Source: Bacteroidales bacterium (GTDB lineage Bacteria; Bacteroidota; Bacteroidia; Bacteroidales; UBA7960). Taken from it: a stretch of 47,065 nucleotides of DNA. The position numbers and the translations under genes were made by a program. The notes beneath the pieces are model-generated. The model did not search any database and had not been told where the DNA came from. It was given only the letters and a program-made list of their open reading frames with translations. The stretch is taken from NCBI GenBank assembly GCA_007118495.1, contig SKRM01000017.1:72675-119739 (forward strand), read 5' to 3'. Below, piece after piece: positions 23,807 through 32,638 of the stretch (its first letter is position 1; each line of letters begins with the position of its first letter).

Positions 23807-25708
23807 TTGAACCTTCAGGCCATTCTCACAAAATACTGGGGTTTTTCATCCTTCAGACCGCTTCAGGAAGACATCATTCGTTCTGTGCTGGCGGGCAGGG
23901 ATACCCTTGCACTTTTACCCACAGGGGGTGGCAAGTCATTGTGCTATCAGATTCCCGCAATGGCCAGCGAAGGTATTTGTGTTGTTGTTTCTCCCCTCAT
24001 AGCCCTGATGAAAGATCAGGTACAGGCATTGAGAGACAAGGGGATCAAAGCTGTTGGAATCTACCACGGAATGAGCCGGGTCGAAATAGACAATGCAGTT
24101 GATAACTGCGTTTATGGCGATGTGAAGTTTCTGTATTTGAGCCCCGAAAGATTAACCGCTGAGCTAATTCGCAGCCGGTTGCCGAAAATGAATGTGAGTC
24201 TCCTTGCAGTTGATGAAGCCCATTGTATATCACAATGGGGATATGACTTCAGGCCCCCTTACCTGCGTATTTCTGAAATCAGGGATATTATCCCAAAAAC
24301 TCCGGTTCTCGCCCTGACTGCAACTGCCACACCCCAGGTTGTCAATGACATCATGGAAAATTTGCAATTTTCCGAACCAAACGTTTTTCAGAAAAGTTTT
24401 GAAAGAAAAAACCTGGCCTATATAGTTTTCAAAGAAGAAGACAAGCTGCAGCGATTGCTTAAGATCTGCAACAATGTGAAGGGAACAGGTATTGTTTATG
24501 TCAGAAATCGTAGAAAAACCCGGGAAATTGCTGATTGGCTTAAAATGAATAACATAGACGCTGAGTTCTTTCATGCAGGGCTCACGGGGCTTGAGCGTGA
24601 TGCAAAGCAAAATGCCTGGATGAAAGAAAGAACCAGGGTAATTGTTTCTACCAATGCATTTGGCATGGGCATAGACAAACCCAATGTGCGCTTTGTAGTC
24701 CATATCGATCTCCCTGACAGTCCGGAGGCCTATTTTCAGGAAGCAGGACGTGCCGGGCGCGACGGATACAAAGCATATGCCGTATTATTGTACCAGGAAT
24801 CTGATCTGGCAGAACTCGAACAATTCCATAAGCGTTCATTCCCTCCTTTAGAAACCATAAAAAAAATATACAACAGCCTCGGGAATTATTTTCAACTTGC
24901 CATGGGAAGCGGAAAAGACCAAAGCTTTTCATTTGATTTGCTGGGTTTTTCACGCCACTATGCTTTCGACCCTTTTGTAGTTTTCAATACACTTGGGTTT
25001 CTTGAACGTGAGGGGTATATTGCCACATCTGAAGCATTATCCAATCCCTCACGCCTTATGTTTACACTTGATAATGAAAGTCTCTACCGATTTCAGGTAG
25101 CCAATCCGAAATACAATGCATTTGTGAAGCTCCTGCTCAGGTCATATACTGGTTTATTCAGTGAGTTTGGAAAGATCAATGAAAAGGATATTGCAGCCAG
25201 GGCGGGTATATCTGAAGAATCGGCCATTAAATTACTGCAAGAAATGCATAATATGCAAGTGCTGCATTACCAGAGACAGAACAAAAATCCGATGATCACA
25301 TTCATTGAAGAACGCATGCCGGCATCATCCATGTCGGTTTCAAAAGAGGTGTATCGGGAAAGGGAAAAGTTTGCACGAAAAAGAATGCAGGCGATGACCA
25401 ATTATGTCAGAGGGCGTCATGGTTGTCGCAGCCTGTATTTGCTTTCTTATTTTGGCGAAACAAAAGGTCAGCGCTGTGGTCAATGCGATATTTGCCTTGA
25501 AAGAAATAAAGCCGGCGTGTCGGCTTATGAGTTTGATCAGATTTTCCAACTGCTAAAAACCTATATAGAAAAAAATTATTCGCTTGAACTCATTCTGGAT
25601 GAAGCGGATTCAACCATTCCTGGCGAAAAGATAGCAAACGTGGTCAGATACCTTGCAGACAGTGAGCAGGTGATTATTGATGAAGACGGAAAAATTCATT
25701 GGAAGTGA
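23807..25708 (+). CDS. recQ: ATP-dependent DNA helicase RecQ
   Basis: A 3'-5' superfamily 2 helicase for recombination and fork repair, 633 residues from the chosen start. Helicase motifs in order: FRPLQEDIIRSVL (Q-motif zone), Walker A LLPTGGGKS with Lys43, VDEAHCISQWGYDFRP (DEAH), LTATATPQV, TNAFGMGIDKPNVRFVVH and QEAGRAGRDG. The four-Cys zinc site GCRSLYLLSYFGETKGQRCG(QCDIC) follows, then a winged-helix RQC-like end; there is no obvious HRDC domain. No ATG lies in frame near the start. TTG 23777 overlaps the predicted -7 box, whereas TTG 23807 lies about 22 bases past the predicted transcription start and gives the usual NLQAILTKYWGFSSF N-terminus. Confidence 0.93.
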   Translation: MNLQAILTKYWGFSSFRPLQEDIIRSVLAGRDTLALLPTGGGKSLCYQIPAMASEGICVVVSPLIALMKDQVQALRDKGIKAVGIYHGMSRVEIDNAVDNCVYGDVKFLYLSPERLTAELIRSRLPKMNVSLLAVDEAHCISQWGYDFRPPYLRISEIRDIIPKTPVLALTATATPQVVNDIMENLQFSEPNVFQKSFERKNLAYIVFKEEDKLQRLLKICNNVKGTGIVYVRNRRKTREIADWLKMNNIDAEFFHAGLTGLERDAKQNAWMKERTRVIVSTNAFGMGIDKPNVRFVVHIDLPDSPEAYFQEAGRAGRDGYKAYAVLLYQESDLAELEQFHKRSFPPLETIKKIYNSLGNYFQLAMGSGKDQSFSFDLLGFSRHYAFDPFVVFNTLGFLEREGYIATSEALSNPSRLMFTLDNESLYRFQVANPKYNAFVKLLLRSYTGLFSEFGKINEKDIAARAGISEESAIKLLQEMHNMQVLHYQRQNKNPMITFIEERMPASSMSVSKEVYREREKFARKRMQAMTNYVRGRHGCRSLYLLSYFGETKGQRCGQCDICLERNKAGVSAYEFDQIFQLLKTYIEKNYSLELILDEADSTIPGEKIANVVRYLADSEQVIIDEDGKIHWK

Positions 25709-25729
25709 TCGGGAATATGGATAATTTTG
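25699..25729 (+). promoter_or_regulatory. Putative promoter for the HAD gene, leaderless context
   Basis: TTG (25699-25701), 20 bases, TAATTTTG (25722-25729) lies inside the 3' end of recQ and its spacer. The HAD ATG begins 5 bases after the box, so transcription would start on or at the start codon. Confidence 0.4.
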
Positions 25730-25733
25730 CGGG

Positions 25734-26429
25734 ATGAATACATACAGACACCTTTTTTTCGACCTGGACAGAACCCTTTATGATTTTGATGCCAATAATA
25801 GAAACGCCTTATACCACCTTTACCGTGAATACAGACTATGGTCTTTAAGCGGCCGTGACTTTGACTATTTTTTTACAACATACCGCCCCATAAACCTGCA
25901 ACTGTGGGAAGAATACAAATTGAAAAAAATCACGAAGGCCGAACTAAACTACCTCAGATTTGCCAATACCTTTCACAAAATGGGTATCAATAAAGATATT
26001 ACCAGGTCTTTTTCTGCAAAATACCTAAGTCTGAGCCCACAGCAAACCAGATTGGTGAAAGGAACACATGAAACTCTCAGGGTATTAAAGAATAAATATG
26101 GTCTCCACATCATCACCAACGGATTCGAAGAGATCCAGTACCAAAAAATGGATCGATGTGGCCTGAATGACTATTTTGACACCGTCATTACCTCTGAGGC
26201 GGCAGGTGTGCAAAAACCTGACAAGCGGATATTTCAATATGCGCTCGAAAAAGCAGGAGCCACAACCGCTGAAAGCCTTATGATTGGAGATGATCCGGTG
26301 TCAGACATCTTTGGGGCACAGCAATTCGGGATGGATCAGGTTTGGTTGGCTAAATTTGGAGAAACTTCTGCAACCACTCCTACGCATACCATTAGAGATT
26401 TAAGGGAGTTGTTGTTTATCCTGACCTGA
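25734..26429 (+). CDS. HAD-superfamily hydrolase, YjjG-like pyrimidine nucleotidase
   Basis: A 231-residue HAD phosphatase: FFDLDRTLYDFDAN gives nucleophile Asp10 and Asp12; IITNGFEEIQYQKM holds the motif II Thr; Lys in QKPDKRIFQYAL is motif III; MIGDDPVSDIFGAQ is motif IV. The cap and the NGFE...QKMDR pattern match the YjjG family, noncanonical pyrimidine nucleotidases that clean nucleotide pools. The ATG at 25734 is fixed by the position of the nucleophile near the N-terminus. Its last 30 bases overlap the convergent psd gene. Confidence 0.88.
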   Translation: MNTYRHLFFDLDRTLYDFDANNRNALYHLYREYRLWSLSGRDFDYFFTTYRPINLQLWEEYKLKKITKAELNYLRFANTFHKMGINKDITRSFSAKYLSLSPQQTRLVKGTHETLRVLKNKYGLHIITNGFEEIQYQKMDRCGLNDYFDTVITSEAAGVQKPDKRIFQYALEKAGATTAESLMIGDDPVSDIFGAQQFGMDQVWLAKFGETSATTPTHTIRDLRELLFILT

Positions 26430-27092
26430 GGCGGGAAAACTGGCCAGATTTGTGATTCCACCTTTCACCTTGTCACCGGGTTTTACAAGGATAGCTGCAT
26501 CAACAGGTAAAAATACATCTACCCTTGAGCCAAACTTGATAAAACCAATTTCTTCACCCTGGCTCACCTCCTGCCCTATTTCCTTGCAATAGCATACAAT
26601 TCTTCTGGCCACAGCCCCCGCAATTTGTCTTACCATATAGGTAAACCCTGCCGGTGTTTCAAAAACTATGCTGGTTCTTTCATTGTATATACTTGACTTC
26701 GGATGCCAGGCAACCAGAAATTTTCCAGGGTGATACCGGAAGTTAACTACTCTGGCGTCTGATGGAGACCTGTTAACATGCACATTGAGCGGAGACATAA
26801 AAATTGAGACCTGTTTCATGGTCTGCCTGAAAAATTCATTTTCTATGGTTTGCTCAACCACCACAACCGTTCCATCAGCCGGGCTCACCACGCCCAATTC
26901 ACTCTGGCTGATACTGCGGTTCGGTGATCTGAAAAAATACAACACCCCAATCCAAAACAAAAAAAGCAGAAGATAAAGAATGTAATGCATCCACCCTTCA
27001 CCTGCAACCCACAAATGAACACCTACCTTTAGCAAGATGAAAACTACTGTAAACAGTAAGACGATTCTATGACCCTCTTTATGTAGCTTCAT
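26400..27092 (-). CDS. psd: Phosphatidylserine decarboxylase, archaeal-type
   Basis: Makes phosphatidylethanolamine from phosphatidylserine at the inner membrane. The 230-residue chain has two N-terminal helices (about residues 8-30 and 36-54), FRSPNR, VVSPADGTVVVVEQ, MSPLNVHVNRSPSDARVV and the self-cleavage site IGFIKFGSRVD, where Ser189 would become the pyruvoyl group. Length fits the short Psd class rather than the E. coli type. It is last in the rsfS-ftsH-LUD-DUF2007-cdsA-psd operon, 48 bases behind cdsA, and its end overlaps the HAD gene on the other strand by 30 bases. Confidence 0.93.
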   Translation of the reverse strand: MKLHKEGHRIVLLFTVVFILLKVGVHLWVAGEGWMHYILYLLLFLFWIGVLYFFRSPNRSISQSELGVVSPADGTVVVVEQTIENEFFRQTMKQVSIFMSPLNVHVNRSPSDARVVNFRYHPGKFLVAWHPKSSIYNERTSIVFETPAGFTYMVRQIAGAVARRIVCYCKEIGQEVSQGEEIGFIKFGSRVDVFLPVDAAILVKPGDKVKGGITNLASFPASGQDKQQLP

Positions 27093-27140
27093 GTCGTTAA
27101 ATTAAACCCATAACAATAGTTTCTGATTTGCAGGCCATGT

Positions 27141-27959
27141 TCAATAAACCATGAGCAAATATACAAACACAAATGGGGCAGCCATAAATACCCCGTCAAA
27201 TCGGTCAAGGACACCGCCATGACCGGGTAAGAGGGTGCCACTGTCTTTTGCATTTATGCTGCGTTTAAACATTGATTCGAATAAATCTCCATAGGTACCA
27301 AGTACAATGATAATCAAGGCTACTACAAGCCAATCTGCCAGCGACACCTGTTTATAAAATACAGAAATAAATAATGCACTTAAAAAGGTCAGCACCCCTC
27401 CGCCGATTACTCCCTCCCAGGTTTTTTTGGGTGAAACCCTTTCAAAAAGCTTATGCCGGCCGATGGCGGTACCAACCAGATAAGCCCCTGTTTCATTAAT
27501 CCAAACCATAAAAAAGAAGCCCAACAGCAAACTTGCATGGTATACGCCTGGCAAAAAAGCAGGATTTGGAAAATAATTTAGCAATGAGAAGGGTACCGCT
27601 ACATATAGCAGCCCAAAAAAAGTAAATGCAATATTGGTGAATGGATTTTGATTATTTCTGTAAAGCTCTAGCAAGAAAATGATAAAAACAAACAAAAAGT
27701 TTATGAGCAGCAGCTGAAATTCAACCAGCCTCATGGCAATTAACGAGTTGGTAACAAACAAAACGGTTCCGGCGATAACGCCAGCTATTTTATTTGGGAA
27801 AACGCCTGCCTTCTCAACAAGTGAATAAAACTCCCAGAGACCAACAACGGTAAAAACGAGAAACAGAAATGTAAAATAGTACCGCCCGGTTACTACTGCA
27901 GCTATAACCAAAACCACCAGGGCAATGCCAGTAATTGTCCTCTGAACCAGATTACTCAC
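27141..27959 (-). CDS. cdsA: Phosphatidate cytidylyltransferase
   Basis: Makes CDP-diacylglycerol from phosphatidate and CTP in the inner membrane, the branch point feeding phosphatidylserine, and then Psd. The 272-residue protein is nearly all membrane helices and has the C-terminal signature GDLFESMFKRSINAKDSG followed by LPGHGGVLDRFDG, the conserved CdsA catalytic block. It starts at GTG 27959, whose GTGA overlaps the DUF2007 stop by four bases, indicating translational coupling. Functionally matched to psd downstream. Confidence 0.95.
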   Translation of the reverse strand: MSNLVQRTITGIALVVLVIAAVVTGRYYFTFLFLVFTVVGLWEFYSLVEKAGVFPNKIAGVIAGTVLFVTNSLIAMRLVEFQLLLINFLFVFIIFLLELYRNNQNPFTNIAFTFFGLLYVAVPFSLLNYFPNPAFLPGVYHASLLLGFFFMVWINETGAYLVGTAIGRHKLFERVSPKKTWEGVIGGGVLTFLSALFISVFYKQVSLADWLVVALIIIVLGTYGDLFESMFKRSINAKDSGTLLPGHGGVLDRFDGVFMAAPFVFVYLLMVY

Positions 27960-28159
27960 AACGATTCCTTATTGATGATCTGCATTGATTTCAGCACATC
28001 ATCGGGGTGTACATACAGCTCAAGTTCACCGAACAGATAAGCCGAATCTTTTTTATTTACTACTACACTGTCAATACCTGCATCTTTTAACACTGCCCTG
28101 ATAATTTCAACTTTATGTTCAAATTCTGAACTGTATATTTTCTGCCAGTTATTACCCAT
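27956..28159 (-). CDS. DUF2007-family small protein
   Basis: A 67-residue protein with the alpha-beta pattern of DUF2007 (putative signal-transducing protein): WQKIYSSEFEHKVEIIRAVLKDAGI, VVNKKDSAYLFGELELYV and a C-terminal helix VHPDDVLKSMQIINKE. The fold resembles small regulatory ACT-like or PII-like modules, but its function is unknown. It sits between the LUD gene (10-base gap) and cdsA, with which it overlaps by four bases, so it is made together with the lipid-synthesis genes. Confidence 0.82.
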   Translation of the reverse strand: MGNNWQKIYSSEFEHKVEIIRAVLKDAGIDSVVVNKKDSAYLFGELELYVHPDDVLKSMQIINKESL

Positions 28160-28169
28160 GGTGTATCAA

Positions 28170-28826
28170 TCAGAGAGACTGCTCCCCTATTTCAAGCAAA
28201 AACAGATATATCACTTCGGGCCCGTGTGCACCAAGAACAAGGGTCTTCTCAATATCTGCAGTACGGCTTGGACCGGTTACAAAAGTAACCAAAGAAGGCA
28301 TATCATCACCATATTTTGAATGAAGAGACCCAAAAGCATCTGACAGGCCGTTGACCATTTGCCGTGTTGTGGCTATTACAATCTGTACAGGTGGAACAAC
28401 AATAGCCTTTCGTCCACCGCCTTGCCGGCTGCTTTGAACAATAGTCCCATGCCTGGCAATAAGCACCTCACAACCACTTACAGAAACAGCACAATCATGA
28501 AGCTCTGACAACTCAGTGGTAAATTCAGCACCAATTTCCTTTAAGAGCGCAGCCAGATAAGACTCCCCGCAAAAGACTTTACCAATAGATTTTGACTGAA
28601 TTACTGCACTTAGTTTTTCGGCCAAATCTCCCACATTTGAACAATATATGAATTTTCCGCCGACATCAAGAAAAGCCCTGGCAAAAGTCTCTTCAGCTGA
28701 CACTTGCAGGTTGTCGGCATACACATTGGTTTCAACGTCCAAGCCTTCAAAGGGAATGGGGGTGGCGTTAACCAGGGCGTCCCTGACCTTTTTAAGAACT
28801 TTTTCTTTTGAGGTGCTTTCTTTCAT
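28170..28826 (-). CDS. LUD-domain protein (LutC/YkgG-like)
   Basis: A 218-residue LUD protein from ATG 28826. A GTG at 28853 is also in frame and would overlap the ftsH stop as GTGA, the same arrangement as cdsA, so a 227-residue form is possible. Visible features are REKVLKKVRDAL-like helix (KEKVLKKVRDALVN), VSGCEVLIARHGTIVQSS, and the C-terminal LVTFVTGPSRTADIEKTLVLGAHGP, all typical of LutC. LutC works with LutA and LutB in lactate oxidation, but neither partner is here. This isolated copy behind ftsH is common in Bacteroidota and its task is unknown. Confidence 0.86.
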   Translation of the reverse strand: MKESTSKEKVLKKVRDALVNATPIPFEGLDVETNVYADNLQVSAEETFARAFLDVGGKFIYCSNVGDLAEKLSAVIQSKSIGKVFCGESYLAALLKEIGAEFTTELSELHDCAVSVSGCEVLIARHGTIVQSSRQGGGRKAIVVPPVQIVIATTRQMVNGLSDAFGSLHSKYGDDMPSLVTFVTGPSRTADIEKTLVLGAHGPEVIYLFLLEIGEQSL

Positions 28827-28849
28827 AGGATTGGTTAATTGCAATTCTG

Positions 28850-30910
28850 TCACGCAGGTGATCCAGAACCATGGCTGGACACAGACGATCCGGCTTCCAA
28901 ATCCTGTTCGGCAATTCTTTCTTTATCAGGAAAGGGACGCTTCCCAAAGACTCTTTCCAGGTCTTCTCCGAATATGACTTCTTTCTCCAACAACAGGTCA
29001 CCAAGTTGAATCAACTTTTCCTTATGCTCCTTTAATATGTTTTTAGCCCTTTCATAAGCCAATTCAACCAGTTTAGACACCTCATCGTCAATGGTTTGTG
29101 CCGTTTTCTCAGAGTACGGCTTTGTAAAGCTATACTCGCTCTGTCCGCTGGAGTCGTAATAGCTTATATTGCCTACCTTTTTGTTTAGTCCGAAATATGC
29201 CACCATGGCAAAAGCCTGCTTGGTAACTTTTTCAAGGTCGTTAAGTGCACCTGTTGAAATTTTATTAAAAATAATCTCTTCAGCTGCCCGACCTCCCAAT
29301 ATGCTGGTTACCTCATCGAGCATTTGTTCAAAAGTAGTGATCTGCCTCTCTTCAGGAAGATACCATGCCGCTCCAAGCGCCTTGCCCCTGGGTACAATGG
29401 TTACCTTTACCAGGGGATGCGCATGCTCAAGCAACCAACTTACGGCGGCATGACCTGATTCATGATATGCAATGACCTTTTTTTCGCTGGGTGAAATAAT
29501 CTTGTTCCTTTTCTCAAGACCACCAATAATTCGATCAACAGCATCCAGAAAATCCTGCTTTTCGACTGCTTTTTTGTTACGTCTTGCGGCTATCAGTGCT
29601 GCCTCATTACAAACATTGGCTATATCAGCACCAGAAAAACCAGGTGTTTGTTTGGCGAGGAAATCAGCATCCAGCCCCTCTTCAAGTTTTAAAGGCTTCA
29701 TGTGGACCCTGAAAATAGCCTTTCGCTCGGGCAAGTCGGGCATTTCAACATGTATCTGCCTGTCAAATCGTCCAGCCCGCATGAGTGCCCTGTCAAGTAT
29801 ATCCGCCCTGTTGGTGGCCGCCAGGATGATAACGCCCACATTGGTCCCGAATCCATCCATTTCGGTGAGCAACTGGTTCAGGGTGTTTTCACGCTCATCA
29901 TTCGACCCGGTTACCGGGTTTTTTCCCCTGGCCCGTCCAATGGCATCAATTTCATCTATAAAAATAATGCATGGCGCCTTTTCTTTGGCCTGTTTGAACA
30001 GGTCTCTGACCCTGGAAGCTCCCACACCGACAAACATCTCAACAAAGTCAGATCCGCTTAGGGAGAAAAATGGTACCTGGGCCTGACCTGCAACTGCTTT
30101 GGCAAGCAATGTCTTACCTGTTCCGGGAGGGCCCACCAGCAACGCACCCTTGGGTATTTTGCCGCCCAGTTCGGTGTATTTTTTGGGATTTTTCAAAAAG
30201 TCGACAATTTCCAACAGCTCAACCTTGGCTTCCTCCAGACCTGCAACATCCTTAAAATCAATGCTAACATGGGTGTCTTTATCAAACAGGGTGGCTTTTG
30301 ACTTGCCGATATTAAACATCTGCCCTCCGGGACCACCTCCCCCAGCCATTCTCCGCATAATAAATATCCAAAAGGCTATCAACAAGCCAATGGGAAGCAA
30401 CCAGCTTAGTATATCTGTACCCCAGCTCTTGCGTGTCTCAGGATATACCGGAAAACGATCAGATACAGGCCAGTCTTTTTGTACCTCACGGATGAGGTTT
30501 TCAAAGTTTTCAGCTGAGGCTATCCTGAACACATAATGGGGGCCGGTGGCTTCTCCAATGCCTCTTCGGGGCTCCACATCCTCATATTTGCTTTTTGAAA
30601 GCCGGTCTTCTTTAATAAAAACCTCAACGCTTTCCTGATTTACTATCTTGACCTTTTCTATATCGCTGCCATCTTGCTCGCTCCAGGCCAGCATCTCATT
30701 TTCAAAACGCATCTGTGAGATTTCAACAGCCGAGTCGCCCCAGTTAAAAAACTGAAGTCCGATAAACATAATTGCCAGTATGGCATAAATCCAATAAAAA
30801 TTAAACCCGGGCTTTTTGCCCTGGGTTTTTCCTCCCTTTCCGCCAGGTGCGGGATTCTTACCCGGAGTTTGCTGTTGTCCTTTTTTACCGGGTACTTCTT
30901 CGTTTTTCAT
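28850..30910 (-). CDS. ftsH: ATP-dependent zinc metalloprotease FtsH
   Basis: A membrane-bound AAA+ protease that degrades misfolded or regulatory membrane and cytosolic proteins. The 686-residue chain has a Gly/Lys-rich cytoplasmic N-terminus, membrane helices at about 36-56 and 165-187 bracketing a periplasmic domain, Walker A at residues 260-267 (GPPGTGKT), [10 protein letters not shown] (Walker B), the SRH around [20 protein letters not shown], and the zinc site HESGH starting at His483. It ends with a low-complexity tail. ATG 30910 is chosen; a TTG just before it is less likely. Downstream genes include cdsA, and in other bacteria FtsH controls lipid balance, so the grouping is meaningful. 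Confidence 0.97.
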   Translation of the reverse strand: MKNEEVPGKKGQQQTPGKNPAPGGKGGKTQGKKPGFNFYWIYAILAIMFIGLQFFNWGDSAVEISQMRFENEMLAWSEQDGSDIEKVKIVNQESVEVFIKEDRLSKSKYEDVEPRRGIGEATGPHYVFRIASAENFENLIREVQKDWPVSDRFPVYPETRKSWGTDILSWLLPIGLLIAFWIFIMRRMAGGGGPGGQMFNIGKSKATLFDKDTHVSIDFKDVAGLEEAKVELLEIVDFLKNPKKYTELGGKIPKGALLVGPPGTGKTLLAKAVAGQAQVPFFSLSGSDFVEMFVGVGASRVRDLFKQAKEKAPCIIFIDEIDAIGRARGKNPVTGSNDERENTLNQLLTEMDGFGTNVGVIILAATNRADILDRALMRAGRFDRQIHVEMPDLPERKAIFRVHMKPLKLEEGLDADFLAKQTPGFSGADIANVCNEAALIAARRNKKAVEKQDFLDAVDRIIGGLEKRNKIISPSEKKVIAYHESGHAAVSWLLEHAHPLVKVTIVPRGKALGAAWYLPEERQITTFEQMLDEVTSILGGRAAEEIIFNKISTGALNDLEKVTKQAFAMVAYFGLNKKVGNISYYDSSGQSEYSFTKPYSEKTAQTIDDEVSKLVELAYERAKNILKEHKEKLIQLGDLLLEKEVIFGEDLERVFGKRPFPDKERIAEQDLEAGSSVSSHGSGSPA

Positions 30911-30983
30911 CAATTATATATCCTTTTCTAAATTTTTACAATTCTTACATGTACGAAAAAAGTGGCTATGCATCAATGCCTTT

Positions 30984-31361
30984 TCATTCATCCTTGATTT
31001 TTGTTACCGGAGCATCTGCCCATAAGTCTTCTATTTGGAAAAAACGTCTTACGGGTTCCTGAAAAACATGTACCACAACGTCCATATAATCAAGCAACAT
31101 CCATTCTGCATTCGAAAAACCCTCGCGACGGGCAGGTTTTTGGCCTGTGAGCTTCCTGACTTCTTCTTCAACCGAATGGGCAATAGCCTCCGCATGGGTA
31201 CGCGATGTACCATGACAGACCACAAAGAAATCACATACGGACGAATTAATTTTTCCCAGATGCAGGCTGACTATTTCTTTTCCTTTCTTTTCAATGATAC
31301 CTTGTATGACGGCGTTGACCAACTCAACCGATATATCTTTTTCCTTTGTTTTTTTACCCAT
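30984..31361 (-). CDS. rsfS: Ribosomal silencing factor RsfS
   Basis: Binds ribosomal protein uL14 and blocks subunit joining when nutrients are scarce. The 125-residue protein shows the family blocks GKEIVSLHLGKINSSVCDFFVVCHGTS, SRTHAEAIAHSVEEEV, and EWMLLDYMDVVVHVFQEPVRRFFQIEDLWADA (written here as separate short motifs: SVCDFFVVC, EWMLLDYMDVVVHVF, RRFFQIEDLW). It is first in the operon leading to ftsH and lipid genes, divergent from birA. Confidence 0.95.
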   Translation of the reverse strand: MGKKTKEKDISVELVNAVIQGIIEKKGKEIVSLHLGKINSSVCDFFVVCHGTSRTHAEAIAHSVEEEVRKLTGQKPARREGFSNAEWMLLDYMDVVVHVFQEPVRRFFQIEDLWADAPVTKIKDE

Positions 31362-31385
31362 TCGCTATGCATTATACTTTTGCTA

Positions 31386-31393
31386 CAAAAATA
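31386..31393 (-). promoter_or_regulatory. Putative -7 box (TATTTTTG) for the rsfS-ftsH-psd operon
   Basis: Exact TAnnTTTG on the minus strand, 25 bases upstream of the rsfS ATG. A CTTTAT at about 31409-31414 may be a weak -33 element. Confidence 0.38.
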
Positions 31394-31487
31394 ACGTTTT
31401 TTACCCATATAAAGTTTAAGGGTATAAATATCCTCCAGGCTAAGCTCGCAACGATGGCCAAATAGTTGAGTGAATCAAACTTCTTTC

Positions 31488-32228
31488 ATGCAAAAGCATA
31501 TATATCTTGAAAAAACTGACTCAACCAACCTTGCTCTGGGCAGAATGCTAGATGAGTCGCCAGAGTTGGAAGAGTGGACCACCCTGGTGGCAGGCTATCA
31601 GCAAGCCGGACGAGGTCAGGCTGGCACAAGCTGGATCAGCGATAAAGACCAAAACCTTTTATGCTCCATCCTGCTAAGACCTGTTTTTCTGCCACCTTCA
31701 AATCAATTTACCCTTAACAAGGCCATCGCCATCGGTATTTGTGAAACACTTCAATTTTTTTTCAGAGAGGGTGACTTTTCCATAAAATGGCCCAATGACA
31801 TCTATGCCCGATACGAAAAGATTGCAGGAACCCTTATTGAAAACCGTATTCTAGGTAATACCTTTGAAATATGTGTAGCCGGTATTGGGATCAACCTCAA
31901 TCAGCTGACTTTTCCTGAAGAAATTCCCAATCCCACTTCACTGAAAAAAATAAGTGGTCTACATTATAATCCAGCCGCCTGTATACCGGTACTTACTGAA
32001 AAAATCCGCACCCTGTATGAAATGATCCGCCGGGGGCAAAACAGAGAGATTGATGCACTTTATCTGGATAAGCTTCTTGGCTTTAATGAGGTTATGAAAT
32101 TCGAGGTGTCAGGCAAAGCTTTAGTGGGCAAAATAACTGGTGTTGATGAACACGGAAAACTGATCCTGAGCGATCGACAAGGGCGGATAGCATCATTCGG
32201 CATGAAGGAAATCACCTTCATGTTTTGA
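31488..32228 (+). CDS. birA: Biotin--[acetyl-CoA-carboxylase] ligase
   Basis: Attaches biotin to carboxylase carrier domains through biotinyl-AMP. The 246-residue product has LEKTDSTNLAL near the N-terminus, the adenylate-binding loop GYQQAGRGQAGTSW, SIKWPNDIYARYEKIAGTLIE and GIGINLNQ, then a C-terminal SH3-like domain. It lacks the N-terminal DNA-binding domain of E. coli BirA, so it should not act as a repressor. ATG 31488 is preferred; a GTG at 31470 is in frame. The stop lies one base from the convergent SRPBCC gene. Confidence 0.93.
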   Translation: MQKHIYLEKTDSTNLALGRMLDESPELEEWTTLVAGYQQAGRGQAGTSWISDKDQNLLCSILLRPVFLPPSNQFTLNKAIAIGICETLQFFFREGDFSIKWPNDIYARYEKIAGTLIENRILGNTFEICVAGIGINLNQLTFPEEIPNPTSLKKISGLHYNPAACIPVLTEKIRTLYEMIRRGQNREIDALYLDKLLGFNEVMKFEVSGKALVGKITGVDEHGKLILSDRQGRIASFGMKEITFMF

Positions 32229-32229
32229 A

Positions 32230-32628
32230 TCAGGGGTACCGCTCCTGAAGCTTTTCCCCAAGCATATTTACAAAATTTTGCAAGGGTTTAGACGCAATCG
32301 TTTTCAAGAAGGGGTTCAGTTTCACATCAAAAACGATGGATAGTTGGCAATCATCACCAGATGGAATAAAAAAATAATCCAGGGTAAAGTCGGCCGGATT
32401 CTTACCGTCTGATACAATATGAATGCTTCTGCACGGCGTCTTACTGTTGATACGCATAGACAGGTCGGCAAAACCCGGTATCGTGAAAGAGCATGTAAAC
32501 TCGTCTGACTTCCAGTTTGCAACCTGTTCAGGCAGAAGTTCTTCAAAGTTTCTGAAATCACTCAGAAAGCCATAAAGGGTGTCACAATCGGTATGTATAT
32601 GCAGATCGGATGATTCAAATTTTGCCAT
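32230..32628 (-). CDS. SRPBCC-family protein
   Basis: A 132-residue single-domain protein from ATG 32628 (MAKFESSDLHIHTDCDTLYG). The N-terminal strand, the FLSDFRNFEELLPEQV helix, and the C-terminal helix LKTIASKPLQNFVNMLGEKLQ fit the START-like cavity fold. It always seems to sit beside pyrE in related genomes, as here (10-base gap), but I know of no proven role. A 14-codon upstream extension of the frame is judged not coding, since it overlaps the pyrE end. Confidence 0.8.
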   Translation of the reverse strand: MAKFESSDLHIHTDCDTLYGFLSDFRNFEELLPEQVANWKSDEFTCSFTIPGFADLSMRINSKTPCRSIHIVSDGKNPADFTLDYFFIPSGDDCQLSIVFDVKLNPFLKTIASKPLQNFVNMLGEKLQERYP

Positions 32629-32638
32629 GCGAATAATT

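Noticed and set aside
28170-28826. LUD gene as part of a lutABC lactate operon
   Set aside because: No LutA or LutB homologue lies nearby; it is embedded in the ftsH-cdsA operon.
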